DNA from: Pelecanus crispus
Taxonomy: Eukaryota; Chordata; Aves; Pelecaniformes; Pelecanidae
Length of the DNA stretch: 64,000 nucleotides
Reading direction: 5' to 3'
Assembly: GCF_030463565.1 (NCBI RefSeq)
Contig: NC_134645.1
Location: 1,805,501-1,869,500 of the forward strand
The first letter of the stretch is position 1, and each line of letters opens with the position of its first letter. The position numbers and the translations under genes were made by a program. The notes beneath the pieces are model-generated. The model saw only the letters and a list, made by a program, of their open reading frames with translations, was not told where the DNA came from and ran no database searches. Positions 1 to 11,981 of this stretch are shown here, in pieces.

Positions 1-1229
1 TATAAAGTATTTCACAGAACACTGTGAGAATACCGGGTTTTATAATTCAGACATTTGCAACAAAGCTAAGCAGAGATCATACCTTTATGCACATTCTGGG
101 CACTTTTTTCCATCAGACAAATGTGCTATTATTTATTACAGCTGGCCAGCAGGGAAAAAGGTATTAAGTTGATCCGGAGAGGAATCACCTGCTATCAGAC
201 AGCAAAACTTGGATTTTGTTGTCATTATCCCATAATTTGGCTTAGGTATGACATCAGAACACCATACGGTTGGAGGTGTTTCATCTAGGCCTAAACTTTT
301 ATTAACATATTTCATCCCGCAGAAGTACTTTGTCAAGTCAAACTATGAAGCAAAACAACTCTCACGTTAAGTACACCAGCTTATTTTTAAACCAAGCCCA
401 CTGTTTCCTTCCCATCCTACATCCAAATGTACTGAGAGCCTTACTGCATATAAGATGCCACAAAGAAATCTTGGGACTGACAGGCATCAGACAAGTTGCA
501 AACACACACAATAATGTCAAACTTCAAAGAGTAGGTGGAAAACCACAAATTGGGGCCTCCTGACCTTTCTGTGATTCATAAAGTAGCATAGCAGCAATTC
601 TCAACAGGCTAAATTCACTGCCCTGAAGCCTAAAGCAGTAACAGTAATTGCAATTTACGGAGTGACTAATAGTGGGATTCTAATACAACCCTGCGCATTG
701 TCAAAGGACTTAGGCGCCACATTTAGCCTATTTAGCTAACGCCGATCTTTCTCGCAGCAAGAACTGCTACAGTTCATTTCAACTTGACTAGTGTATGAAG
801 TTCTACCTCAGGTACAAAGGCAACAGGTACCACTGAAACCAACATGAGCTAGCAGATGGCTGGGGTGGGGAAGGGAAACAGCGCTGAACTGTTTCCAAGC
901 AGGTTCAAACTGTCACATAACATAAACATGTGAGTCATTTTGCAACCACCAATGTAATTCTATCTAAGAATGCCTCCTGGCAAACCTAAAGACACTTACA
1001 TTTCAAAACATACGCATCAAACAGATCTGACTGCTAAATATATATTAAATTCCCAATTAATATAAAAAAGTTACTTATGTAAGGAGGGAAATTGGAAGTG
1101 AAGATCTTGAAATTGCACAAAACACACATATTTCATCATTTCTAGCACGTAGGAAACATCATGTATGAAGGCACACAGAGCGTTCAGCAAAAAAGCACGA
1201 TAAACATCCACAGAAATATGGTTTACTGA
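1..1229 (-). other. PSME4 intron 1 (distal part), no exon seen
   Basis: AT-rich DNA following the exon 1 donor in the minus direction. I looked for the second PSME4 exon (the region starting YIRLYGRKFSKED in my memory of the human protein) and saw nothing resembling it on the minus strand. Intron 1 is therefore longer than 2 kb. No repeat family was recognised here. Confidence 0.6.
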
Positions 1230-2500
1230 TTGAAGCTACAGGAGTCATGGTCGTGCGATGCCATTTTCAGCGCCAGAGCGTCCAAACTAGTGGCTTTTAA
1301 GGAAAAAGGGTTAAATACGCTTTGTAAAATTCACTAGGAGAAATCTATGTTCTAATCGGTGCTATCTACGGAACCACTGTGTTTGTAGCTGTATTAAAAA
1401 CGCCCTGCCAGCGCGCACAGCGGAGCCAACATCAGCATGAGCTGCACCGTGCCACAGCACAGGCAAGCTACCAAGGGCACCACGGGTGTTTACACAGCGC
1501 CAAGCCAGAATTTTACTTCTGCTAGCGCTGAACTAACAAATCGCCTGTCTGGAGAAAGACTTGGCGTTCCTGCGGCAGAAGTTACGTGGAGATGGTATCT
1601 CGCACAACTTGCTTAAAAAAGGCAAGGGGTGAAACAGGTGGCCAAGTATGCATGAAAAAAAACCAAAATAAAATAACCATGCAACCCACAAATTCGTGAA
1701 GTTCGGAAAGCTTCGGAGGCGAGCTGCTTGAAACGAAAGCACCTCTGTCCCCGTTTCCTACGCCGAAGCACCGGCGGGCCCTGGGTGAGACCCGGGCTGG
1801 CGCCCGGCCGCCGGCCAGCGCTGGCCCCGGAGCTGCCCGGGCTCCGCCGGGGGAGGCCGGCCCGGGACCCCCTCCGGTCCTCGGCCCGGGGCAGCCGAAG
1901 CGGCGCAGCGAGGAACCGCTACGCAGCGCGCCCGCCCCCGCCGCGCTCCCCGGCAGCCCCACCGGCCCCGCGGGGCAGGGGCGAGCCCGCAGGCCCCGCT
2001 CCCGCCCGGGCGCCTCGACCCCGGGCGCAGCCACGGCGCCGGCGGGCACGGAGCCCCGGGGAAGGCACCGCTTCGGGCACTCACGTCGAGAGCTTCCTGG
2101 TCCAGAAGAGCCCGCCGGGCCACAGCTCCTGGAGCTGCACGGCGCGGGCCAGGTTGTCTTTGATCCGCCCGAGGAAGCGGGCGGCCTCGGCCTCCAGGCG
2201 CTCCCCGTAGGGCAGCAGCTTGTTGTAGACGATCTCCTTCTGCGGCGGCGGCGGCGACGCCATGGCCGGCACCGCGCTGCTCCGCGGCCCGCCGCCGCCC
2301 CGGCCCGGCCCGGCGCTGCCCCGTGACGGCACACGAGGGAACGGCCGCTGCGTGGGCGAGCGAACGAGCGAGCGAACGGGCCCGCGGCCGCCCCGCCCCG
2401 CCCCGCCCCGGCCCGGCGGCTTCCGGCGCGGCGGCGGAAGGCGGGGGCTGAGGGAGAGCGCGACGGCGGCCCCCCCCCCCGCCGCCAGGAAAGGGGCTAA
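1230..2500 (-). promoter_or_regulatory. PSME4: CpG island and promoter of PSME4
   Basis: The stretch is very GC-rich and CpG-dense around coding exon 1, with a CpG-enriched shore running into intron 1 as far as about 1230. Upstream of the ATG (minus-strand sense) are four perfect tandem CCCCG units at 2391-2410, which form overlapping Sp1/KLF GC boxes. An ETS/GABPA-type core lies at 2420-2426 (cttccgg on plus), and a CRE-like TGACG half-site lies near 2324. There is no obvious TATA box. This is a housekeeping-type promoter, in keeping with broad PSME4 expression. The start site cannot be fixed from sequence, but the 5' UTR probably begins within 2264-2480. The long open frames across this island on both strands are composition artefacts. 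Confidence 0.8.
2085..2263 (-). CDS. PSME4: PSME4 coding exon 1 (proteasome activator subunit 4 / PA200), N-terminal part only
   Basis: PA200 is a very large HEAT-repeat protein, mainly nuclear, that caps the 20S proteasome and promotes ubiquitin-independent degradation, notably of acetylated histones in DNA repair and spermatogenesis. Read on the minus strand, the exon encodes 59 codons plus two bases. Residues 8-17 ([10 protein letters not shown]) and about 41-59 ([19 protein letters not shown]) match my memory of vertebrate PSME4 residue for residue. The start ATG (2261-2263) sits in a strong Kozak context (gccATGG). The frame stays open upstream, but only GC-rich low-complexity residues precede the ATG. 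The exon ends at a consensus donor, GTGAGT (2079-2084), in phase 2, so exon 2 completes a Thr codon. The segment before QKEIVY is only seven residues (MASPPPP), shorter than the roughly 28 I recall in human. The remaining exons lie left of base 1. Identification is from remembered sequence, not a search. Confidence 0.95.
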
Positions 2501-2569
2501 TCGCCTTTTCCTCAAGCCTAAATGAGCAAAATGTAACAGAAGGGAACTGCAGCATCTCCAGAACACCCC

Positions 2570-3135
2570 CTCAGAGAAGGGGAAATATCACCATCACTAA
2601 ATAAAAGAATACAGGCATGAATCCTGAAGGATGCCTAGGGGCTAATCACACAGACACATGTTCACTATATAAACAGTGGCTCTTCAGGATTAAAACAAAA
2701 TTACAAAGTGGGTTATTGGGGGAAAAAAAAAACCTCTAGAACTGAATCGCTGCAAAACAAAAGATAAGACTTCTTATATCAAGGCAGGTAATACTACACC
2801 GCGACGATTCTTGAAATCTTAATTCCACTTCCGATTCCTCCTTTAAGAAAACTATCAAAGGTTTTATGAGCTCTCAAACTCTACCTTTTGCAGTCAACTG
2901 CAAAAAGGAGAAATGAATTGGCCTTCGTTGTGCTGCTCCACTGGGTTCCGATTTGGAGTTTAGCTACATGGAGAGACAAAAAGAAAAACAAAACTACAAC
3001 AAAACCCACCCACACAACCTGAAAAATGTGATTAGGAAGTGAAAATTCTGTTTGCAGCTCCATCATTTCAGAACAGAGTAGAGGAGATTTAATCTCCGGA
3101 GATTAAAAAAAAAAAAAAACCAACCCTTTCCCGAG
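2570..3135. other. AT-rich spacer between two CpG islands, nothing recognised
   Basis: The segment separates the PSME4 island from a second island. It contains short A-runs, including a run of about 15 A ending near 3119, and no supported gene or repeat. Confidence 0.5.
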
Positions 3136-3139
3136 GAGA

Positions 3140-3430
3140 AAAGAAAAGCGCGCGGGGCCGGGCGAGGGGCAGCGGGGTCGCTGCCGGCAGCGAGGGTGGG
3201 CGCAGGCCGGCCCTTGGGGCGCCCGGGCGAGGAACGCGGCGCGGCGGCAAGGCCCGGCCTCCCGCTCCGAGCCCGCTCTCCGTGCCTTTGCGGTGTCCTC
3301 AAAAGCCCGTTTTCGGAAAGCTGCCGCCACCCGAACGCGTAATTCGGAATAAAAACATTTCGCCTTCCGGCTGCTCCCAAAGGCAGAGCTTCGGAAGTAG
3401 AAGCGAACGTCGGTCTTCGCCCAGGAAACT
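3140..3430. promoter_or_regulatory. second, unassigned CpG island upstream of PSME4
   Basis: A separate GC- and CpG-rich block about 0.9 kb upstream of the PSME4 start. The core (about 3148-3290) is dense in CG and CGGG motifs. The right half carries several TTCGGAA/TTCCGG-type motifs (for example at 3310-3317, 3341-3347, 3363-3369 and 3389-3396), which resemble ETS-family sites. It could be an alternative PSME4 promoter or a start for a divergent non-coding RNA running right. No coding exon is evident on either strand, and the open minus frames here are low-complexity. Confidence 0.5.
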
Positions 3431-3578
3431 TAGGCGAAGTGGGCTTCGTGATGGAGATTAATTGGCCACGGAGTTTGGCAGCGGATTGTGTGGCCAGCTA
3501 AGAGGCTTATTTGCAATAATACCGCTAGTCAGCGAAGCAGGGCTCGGTGGTGCCTGGTCCTGCCATTGGCCTGATGTA

Positions 3579-3652
3579 GGGACAAAGCTGCGGTGGATGT
3601 GGGATAAAGCTGTGGCGGGTGTGGGATAAAGCTGTGGTGGATGTGGGATAAT
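3579..3652. repeat. 22-bp minisatellite, about 3.4 copies
   Basis: Three consecutive 22-bp units (3579-3600, 3601-3622, 3623-3644) are followed by eight bases of a fourth. The unit reads roughly gggataaagctgtggtggat plus gt, and adjacent copies differ at two to four positions. It sits just downstream of the second CpG island. Confidence 0.9.
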
Positions 3653-6600
3653 GGCGCTGCTCGTACTGATAGCTGTTACCTCCAGCTGTCTCCTAAATGT
3701 AATTGTTCATTGCATTGCCCCTCAGAAATTACATCGTGGCCGCCCAACAGCTGCAAACTGATTAGATTTAAAGCTACTGACAAGGGCAAATCCTGTTTTC
3801 TGATCTTTATGCTCAAACTAGCTCCGATTAAAATTAAAAAAAAAAAAAAAGAGATGGCTAACTAAAGGCTCAAACACATTATGAAGAGGAGAAATGCCAC
3901 AGAAGAAAACCTAAGTATGATAAGCAAAGGCCGTAATGCTTAGATACTGTCATGGCACTTCCCTGAAGAGTGCATTTATACCATCCTGTTACATGCCTTT
4001 GGTAGCAGGTATTATTTTTATTTCCAGTCCACTGCAACAGCAAACGATCCCGTGTGTTATATTCACGCACACCTGCACGAGCAGAGTCACGCTACTTGGA
4101 TTTGCAGTCAGCAAAAAAAATAATGGGCGCAAGTGCTGTAGGTTTCTTTTTTTCTGTAGTTTTAATAAGGGAAGTACGACGATTTTGTTTAGTGTTCAAT
4201 ACTTTTGAAATACCCTTCCATTCCTGGAAGATTTTGTATCACATAATCTTGTAGATTATGTATGTCAACTTTTACATCATTACAAAATAGTTGGACATCA
4301 CTATGATTTTTCCTGTGATTTGGAGGGCATTTGCTGACATCTTTCACAGTGGCTTTACAATTACATTCTATTGCCTCATAGCTACATTATGCAAAACAAC
4401 TTATACATTAATCCCTGTCCTTTCTGGCCTGAATGAAAAATGAACCTTGATTACGGTCAAATTTCTATGGGGACAAAGTACATCTTGTTTTAGTTTTTTC
4501 TTGGTGAAAACAGGAATAAGCAAAAGGTGTAGCTAAACACTATTGTATTAACTATGAAGTTAATAGCTTTATCATCAATCCAGACAAGGATAAATTGGAT
4601 AACTGGCCCAGAAGCTGTAATAAAAAAAATCCGTGTTTAAAGATAATGGAAAATGTACATGCCTTGAAACTGAAAAGTCTAAAAGTACTTATTTTCTGTC
4701 ACTTAGGGGAAATTCTTCTTTCCTACTTAATTGCAACGGTGGTTTGTCCAAACAGCTGCTTCCAATGTGGGAAAGTGTTTGTTAAATTTGAAGCATGCCA
4801 AGTTTGTTTGGACTTGGAGAAAAAAAATACCAAAATTATAGTCCAATTTTCTGAAATTGAAGTTGGCAGGTACATAAGGAACTTCAAAGCTGCATTCTGT
4901 GGCTTCACAGCTGCGTTATCACGAAAAAATACTCCTGCACTTTCTGCCCTTTCTAACCCGAGTTAAAACCAAAGCTTGACTTTTCACACATTTCAAAGTA
5001 TTTTGCAATGTGAATAAGCACCTCTGGCCTCAGGGAGCCTGTTTTATCTGAGCCAGCAAACCTCCTCATCTGTGACCCTTGTACCTCAGACACACAAGCG
5101 CCTTCCACCAGAATTAAACACTTACCTTTCGGGGAAAAATGCGCCAAGTATGCCATCAGCACCTCAGCCAGCCATCGTACTCATCTGACCTCCTCGTTCT
5201 CAGAAGTATCATTCCTGTTTTCAGAATCTGAAACAAGGGAAAAGGAGATTCTGAGTCCATTCGCAATTACAATAGTAAGCATACACACAGTACTTGCATT
5301 TTGAAAGTATTTTCTGCATATTAGTTTACTAATTACATTTACTAATTATTAAAAAAACTAATCCTTTCCCCCCAGTATGCTGGCATTCTGATATTTAAAA
5401 GGAACAAAAATGATACATTTTGCCAAGTGAGTCAAAAATAAATTTGTTCTTCAAGTTTGCAATATGTTTTGGCTGCAGCAGTGTGTAAAAGCACATTTGG
5501 TTCCCCAGTCATATGATGAAGGACTAGCTTTCATAACAAGGAACCCGTCTGTGCTACTTGCATCAACAGCTTTTTCCTCTCTTATTAAGTAGGAGGAATA
5601 TGAATTGAGAGCAACCCAAATATGGTTGCCACCTGTTGTTTTTGGCATTCAATCTTGAGAACTGATGCATCCAAGTGTTGTAGTTGTGAAAAAAATACAA
5701 TCTTTCCATTCATGAGAAATTTCGACTGCTAACAGTGGCTTAAGTCACGTTGCGCATTGTTCACACATTCCCTGGTTGGACGGCTTGCTGCCTTAGGTCA
5801 CCTAACACCAGCACTGTCGTTGGTGTTTAGGAAACTTGTCACTCAACCTTAGCCGTGGTTTCTACTATCTCAGCTCTCATGCAACTACTTTTCCCACATA
5901 GACATTTTGCTTAGTGACCCAGCTGTCCTTTCTGACCTAAGTTAAAAGTTGAATAAATTTTTGAGTGACACACTTCTATATATTTTACAGTTTGGAAAAG
6001 AACAGCCAATTCAACAGGAGCTTTGTATTACCTGTATCATACCTGTCCTGGTCTGTGAACCCCTATATCTCAAAGAGCCCCATTACAAAAATGAAGAGGA
6101 GTAGCTTTCTTTTTGTTGTCATCAGCGATGAGGATCCTCAGACTTTCTCTCATCCCTGTGTTTCTAAATTGGTCAGTCACCCAAAGCAGGCACTGAAAGA
6201 TGCCAAGGAGAGTCAAGAAGCTGCTGCCCTCCTGCTCACCAACTTTCAGACAAGATGGCAGTAGCTTACTTTCTCCAAGAAGAAGCATCTGTGATTACTA
6301 GCTGCAAGTCTTCAGACCAACAAGGGCATTTTCACTGCAAGGAGCCGCTCCGTCCCTTCAGGATGGGGACGTGAGAAGAGCCTATAATTACAGCCTGCTG
6401 GGAAAGTGTTTACTCCCTGCCCCTGGGAAACTGAGCTGCTGTAAAGATTTTGGGTAGTAGCAGTTCCTTGTCTGGTATAAACAGCGAAGAGCAGTAATTA
6501 CAGCTGCTCGTCTCCCCTCCTGCCCCTAGGAACTCAAATGCAGTTATTATTTTCTTGAGAAACAATGAGCAAGATGGCAGTAGGATTAGTCAGTCTAACC

Positions 6601-9600
6601 AATCTTCTGAAGTGTGTGAATGCGATTTTAATCACTAGTTTTAAGGCAAAGAAACAGGAACACTGATTTTAAAAACACCACGTCTATGCTGGTTTGTAGC
6701 TAGAAAATCTCATCTGGAGACACGTGACCTCCTTTGCCTTATTTAAAAAAAAATATGAGAAACACTGCTCTGCCTAAATATAGAGAAAATTTTCATGAGC
6801 CAGAAGACTACAACTTAGAAACATGCCTACTGCGTAAACTTCTATTTTATAGAGAATTTATCTATTTGGAGGATGGGGGCAAGAGTGATTATAGCATCTG
6901 AATGAGGTGCCAAGGAGCTTAAGCTTCCTGTATAGTATGAGACAAAAATAGGTTCTTCTGAAGCGTGATTCAGAGTAACTAATTTTAGGTCCCTAAAGTA
7001 AGGCTGTCTAACATGTTTCAAGTTGGATGGGGAGGCGGATTCAGTATCACCTAAAGCACATACGCTGAACACTGATATTGTTGTTTCTATAATGCCTGTT
7101 TAGGCACACATGTTCTAATATAAGCAGAACTTTTCTTAGCCTATATCGTTTGGGAAAGGAACAGAAATAAAAGGCACTTGTGAAGGGGTTAAAGTGTTAA
7201 TATGGGCACCTGTATAATTTGTAAAACTTTACTACATAGACAAGGCTGACCAAATATGTGCAACTGCTATTCTTCACTTTACATTCTTGGTGGTTCTGTT
7301 TATGAGAGTTCAGGCAGTTAAATCCATCCTCAATTATATCAATTCACAAGGTATTATTTGGCCTCCTCTCTTTCCCAGCTAAAGTTAGTGGGTCACTGTT
7401 CTTACAAGGATGGACAGTCACTGTTTGTACAAAAACAGGACCAAAATCCTCCTTGGTGAAATAAATTAGTTTATAGGAAAATTGGTTTTCCCTCTCCACT
7501 CCTTGGATTTGCTCTCTTTGGGTGTCTTATTGCCTAAGATTTGGAAAGCAAATTTTCTGAAATCCACACAAGTGAATTTGGCTTTGACAGTCTGTTTCCT
7601 CTACATATCTGAAACTCCTGAAGATATCCCTGGAAACTATTGTGTCTGCAGGGAGAAAAAGTAATAGACTTGAGCCTCATTATAGGAGCTTACTGCTGAT
7701 GTCTTTCCAAATTGCTCATAGCTATTTGAAATAAATAATAATTCCTTGGATATGAAATAAATGCAGCCAACTTTGGGGAAAGGGACATTACTCCCCCCTC
7801 TTGAGGCACCGAGATGGATTTTTCTGTCTCGCTGTCTTGCCAAACAGAAACCAGCTGCAGAGGAGCATGTGATGACAGTGAACTCGCAAAGGTCAATTCT
7901 AGGGATTCTGCTGTTCTAGGAAATCAAGGAAACAGTCCCTTGGCAGCCTGCAGTCACTCGCATAGAAACCGCTCATTATGGCCTTTGCAGTTTCATACAG
8001 CCACTCCGTGTTTGCCAAAGCAGAATTGTGGCAGACCTTACCCCAAGTGCTTGAGTAGCTGATGGTATTTTTTTTCAGCAGCAAACGCATCTGTTGCATC
8101 TTCATCTGTGGTTCTCAGTTCTCTGGTTTGTCTATTCCTTTCTCTCATTTCAGTCTCCTTCCAATTCTTATGTTAGCAAAATGGCAACTATATATAACTC
8201 TTCTGAGCAGGATTTATCTTTCAAAATAGGAACAAATTGTGAAATACCAACTTGTTTGATAGTATCCTACTTCACGAATAGTCCCATTGACTTCAGTGGG
8301 GTATCACACACAGCACTGTGCTGCTTCGCATTAGAAGATTGTAAGTATTTTCTTTTAGAAAAGCCTTCAAAGCCCATTTGGATATCACTGACAGAGGGAA
8401 CCTGTGAACAGGTGCTCTTCATCCTAAAATATCTGCAGTCTCTCTTGAATTAGGCATTAGCCAACAATGTCTTCCATGTTGTTCCAGCTAGGGGAAGAAA
8501 TTGGCAAGGTCTATTTTTAAAAAAAAGGAACAAAGTATAAGGTCTGTTTTCCCAACCCAGGAGAAATCAAATAACAGCCAAAAACCTTTGTTCAGGTTTT
8601 CAACCTTGTTTCAAGCAGCATTCAGCACAAATAATTGTTGTGTTTTTCAGGGCCATAGCTCAAGTGGTTGCTCAGGCTTTAACTCTTTGGGTGGATTGTG
8701 TGTTCGCTGTTTCGACATGTGGATCAGAAATATTTAAATATTCATGAATTCTGGAAGAGAGGCAAGCTCACTTAAATATTCCCTTAAGCAACCAATCCTT
8801 TCTCTCCTGCTAAAGAATTATTTATACTTTGCTTCTGGCTGCATGGTTTTATGCATTGAATCCGCATGGTAGACTTTCTGGCACATTTCTAAAGCAGCAG
8901 CTTCTCTCACGGGGTATTATGGAGGCATCCAGCAGATTAACAAACCTTTGAGAGGATCACGTGAAACAAGCTCAGAGCTATCTAGCATTCATTTGGTCTA
9001 ACGTGGCAAGTTGTTTATGCTTATGTCCTAGTAACATGGGGATAATAAGTATAATTGTGTCAGGGGCATGATTATAGCAATGCAGGTCCCGCTGACTAAA
9101 ACTGGGATTCAAGGAACTGTAAATTGGTGGGTTTTATTGTGTCAGGTGTCCTGTTAAGAAGAGTTCAAGGTGAAACAATGACTGTAAATTAACATTTCAT
9201 AACAACCTTGGAAATGTAACTGTCAAAAAGGCCATTTAGGATAGAAGGAATGTTCTAATTCAGGAACACAATAGGACTGTAAATTCAGAGAAACCCCAGG
9301 GAGAGGGAAAAGTCACTTTTGCCACATTTGTATATTCTAACTTAAAGGCCAAGCCCAGTGGAAAACTGAGCCATATTTAGTATAAAGCCAGAAGCTGCCC
9401 TTCTGCTGGGCAAAGTACCAAGAACTGGGTGAAGGAACTAAGGAAGCTTAAAAAAAAACTCAAGTGAGAAAGACAATCTGTCTTGAACAAAAAGAGCAGA
9501 AAAGATAGCTTGTAATCTTAAGAGAGTTCTGCAGGACTATACAGCAGGCGTTAACTTTTATTTCCTCAGACAGATAGCGATACCACTATCTACAACCCCC

Positions 9601-10669
9601 ATGTGTTTTCTTTTTTGGTAACATTGCAATGGATGAATACAGAATCTGAATCATGCTTTCTTGGCTTTGCCAAATGCGTGCTCAAATCCTATAACCATGC
9701 TATGAATTAGTCTGCCTGATGAGACATGGTTGGAAAAAATGGTTGTCCTTGGAGATTCCAGCCCTCTGCCTGGGAAAGACTGAGTAAGGGATTGGTCATC
9801 AGCATCTGGAATGGTATCAGCAGGAGGCCTGACAGGCTCTGCAATTAGAAGAAACTGGGTCAGAGTCACTCTGGTTCTCCCCAGCAAGGGAACACCTCTG
9901 AAAAGCAGGGCATTTTGAAATGGGAAGTTGGCAGGAAAGGGAATTTTGGGTGGTGTCAGCGGTACCAGAGGTATTACCAAGTAGAAATCACTTTCAGATC
10001 CCAACAAAGCATACAATGGCTTGACGTGCTTTAGCTGCCAAGAACACCACCTCTGCATCGCATCGGCTGTGGCACTTACACTGTATGCTACGAGAACAGC
10101 CATACCAGCCACGATCATCAGCCCTGCGTAGCTAGTGCTATCACGCCTCTGCTCAAAGCATGGGCTAGCATCCCCCAGCTCTCTAGGGCTTTGCAGGGAG
10201 TGGCTGGTACCATCAGGGTTGCTTTGTTCCGTATCTCCCTTCTGGTTCCCTCATTTTGATTTTTTTTTTTTCCCCCTAAACTGAGATATTCACATCTTTT
10301 CTCATTAGATTCCCAGGCTCTGTGCCTTTTTCTCTCTCCAGCCCAAGCAAATGTTTCTTTTTTCCAGGAAAGCTTTCAGTTTCTTTAAGACTGACCTCAC
10401 TCTTTGCTGCGGAAACATGCAATAGCAGTTTCCTGTGACAAGACTAAAACTAAGAACTAAAGACTAAGAACTGGGCATGCATACAATTTTACTTCCCCTC
10501 TGTATACTCTCCATTTTCTTCAGTTCACAGACAGACATCCTGAATCACAGGCTATTTCATTGTGTTAAATAGTGCCAAATTGGTTTTTCATCCCCTCATT
10601 CATCTGCTTTTTAGGCTCATTATGTGTTGGCATCAATGTTCTGCAGCCGCAATTTCCAATTCATACACA
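3653..10669. other. intergenic DNA between PSME4 and ACYP2, no gene supported
   Basis: About 7 kb of mostly AT-rich sequence. Open frames up to 123 codons (plus, 4595-4966) and 155 codons (minus, 9651-10118) occur but match no protein I recognise and are within chance expectation. A loosely duplicated motif containing TAATTACAGC lies at 6383-6432 and 6491-6535. A stretch near 8281-8300 (ccattgacttcagtgggg) recalls an ancient amniote repeat but is too short to assign. Confidence 0.5.
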
Positions 10670-11485
10670 GTGTGAAAAGTTGTTCCCTTTTGTTTGTCAT
10701 AAACTTGTTGCCCGGTAATTTTGTTTGATGCCCACGAGTTCTCATATGTGAGAAATAACGAGGCCTATTCACCATTTCTGATTATACAGAGCTATGTGGT
10801 ATCCCCTGGACAGACTAATATTCTTCTGTCTCAAGACGACACAGGAGAATATCAGTCCATTTAGTCTCTCTTTGTATGAAGCTGTTCCAGGCTTCAGATC
10901 ATCCTTACTGATTTTGTCTGTTGCCTTTTCTGTTGTTTTTGAGGTGAGGGATGGCTAGAACAGGATATTCAGTAAAGCCAGGGTTTGCACTGTGGCCTGA
11001 GGGTATTTTCTGTTTTGTTCTCTGTTACTTTGTTAATGTTCTTTTCCTAAGGGCTTTTCCTGACAGCCACTGAGCATTACGCTCATCTTCTCAAAACCGT
11101 GCACAGTAACTCCAGAATCTTTCTTGAGCGATCAACAGCTCATTCAGAAACCACTGCTGTGTTTGCATAGTTTGGTGTGCTTTTGCTCTGCGCATAGTGT
11201 TTAATAACACTGAATTTAGTCTGACTTTTTAATGTCCAGTCATTTAGTGTGATGAGCTAGTTCTTCGCAGTGGCACTTACTTTTACTGCCCAGAGTAATC
11301 TAATACAGGATTTTGTCAAAAGCTTTTTAAAAATCCAGAAACACTCTATCAACCACATAATCACCGATTTCTCAAAAGCATTCAAGTTGTTCCAGAACAT
11401 GAATTCTTGCTACAAAAATCATGCTCCCGTTTTATCAGAACTACTACTGTTTTTTCTAGGTCGGATGGGGAAGATGACATCAAGG
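10670..11485 (-). mobile_element. ancient, degraded CR1-type LINE, 3' portion
   Basis: The plus strand reads as the reverse complement of the 3' third of an old reptile/turtle-type CR1, so the element lies on minus with its 3' end at the left. In order I recognise the 3' UTR-proximal block (tgaaaagttgttcccttttg), the block ending tttagtctctctttgtatga (about 10859-10878), the stretch with cagtaactccagaatctttc (about 11104-11123), the block around ccagtcatttag (about 11236-11247), and the RT-end block gattttgtcaaaagcttttt (about 11309-11328). About 200 bases of the expected sequence seem to be missing near 11300. Divergence is high and no open reading frame survives. Family identity is from memory of the consensus. 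Confidence 0.75.
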
Positions 11486-11981
11486 TAGTAAGAGAATGGA
11501 CGGCAGTTTGGGTCCGACAGCAACAACCCTTTTACCCATGCATAAACCCTGTTTAGTTAGGACAAAAGAAAGGGCACACAAGGCCCTGATGTAGAGTTCC
11601 ATTTCATTACCTTGGGCACGCACTCGGTCTTGCCTGCTGCATCTAGATAATGCGATACGTGTTTCTAGAGCTTCATCCCATCTTTCAGAGGCAAAAGAGT
11701 GCCTTCCTTCACCCAGATGCTGATTTTCACCAAAGTTGTCACAAGTTAATGTCTTTGAAATGTACTCCGCTCATCTGATTTGAGTTGGCCAGCAGATCCA
11801 AACTTGGAGAAAGATCTGGGAGGTTGACAGGCAGATGGACACAGTGAGTGCATACACATTGCTTCTTCAGGAAAGAATTGTTATTCTTATCAACTTACTC
11901 TTACCAGTACAAGGTCCTGTATCAGGGAACTATGACTAGAGAAAAGAAGGGCCATCTAAAACCATCTGAGAGTTTTCATGT
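11486..11981. other. spacer between CR1 relic and LTR, nothing recognised
   Basis: About 0.5 kb of unassigned sequence with no gene, repeat or RNA signature that I can support. Confidence 0.4.

Noticed and set aside
1582-2566. Several long open frames on both strands across the PSME4 CpG island
   Set aside because: They are Pro/Ala/Arg/Gly-rich products of GC-rich DNA with few stops. Only the frame carrying [10 protein letters not shown] and the donor at 2084 matches a known protein.
4595-4966. 123-codon plus frame with paired cysteines (zinc-finger-like CxxC)
   Set aside because: No recognisable domain and no ATG at its start. Frames of this length are expected by chance in 64 kb.
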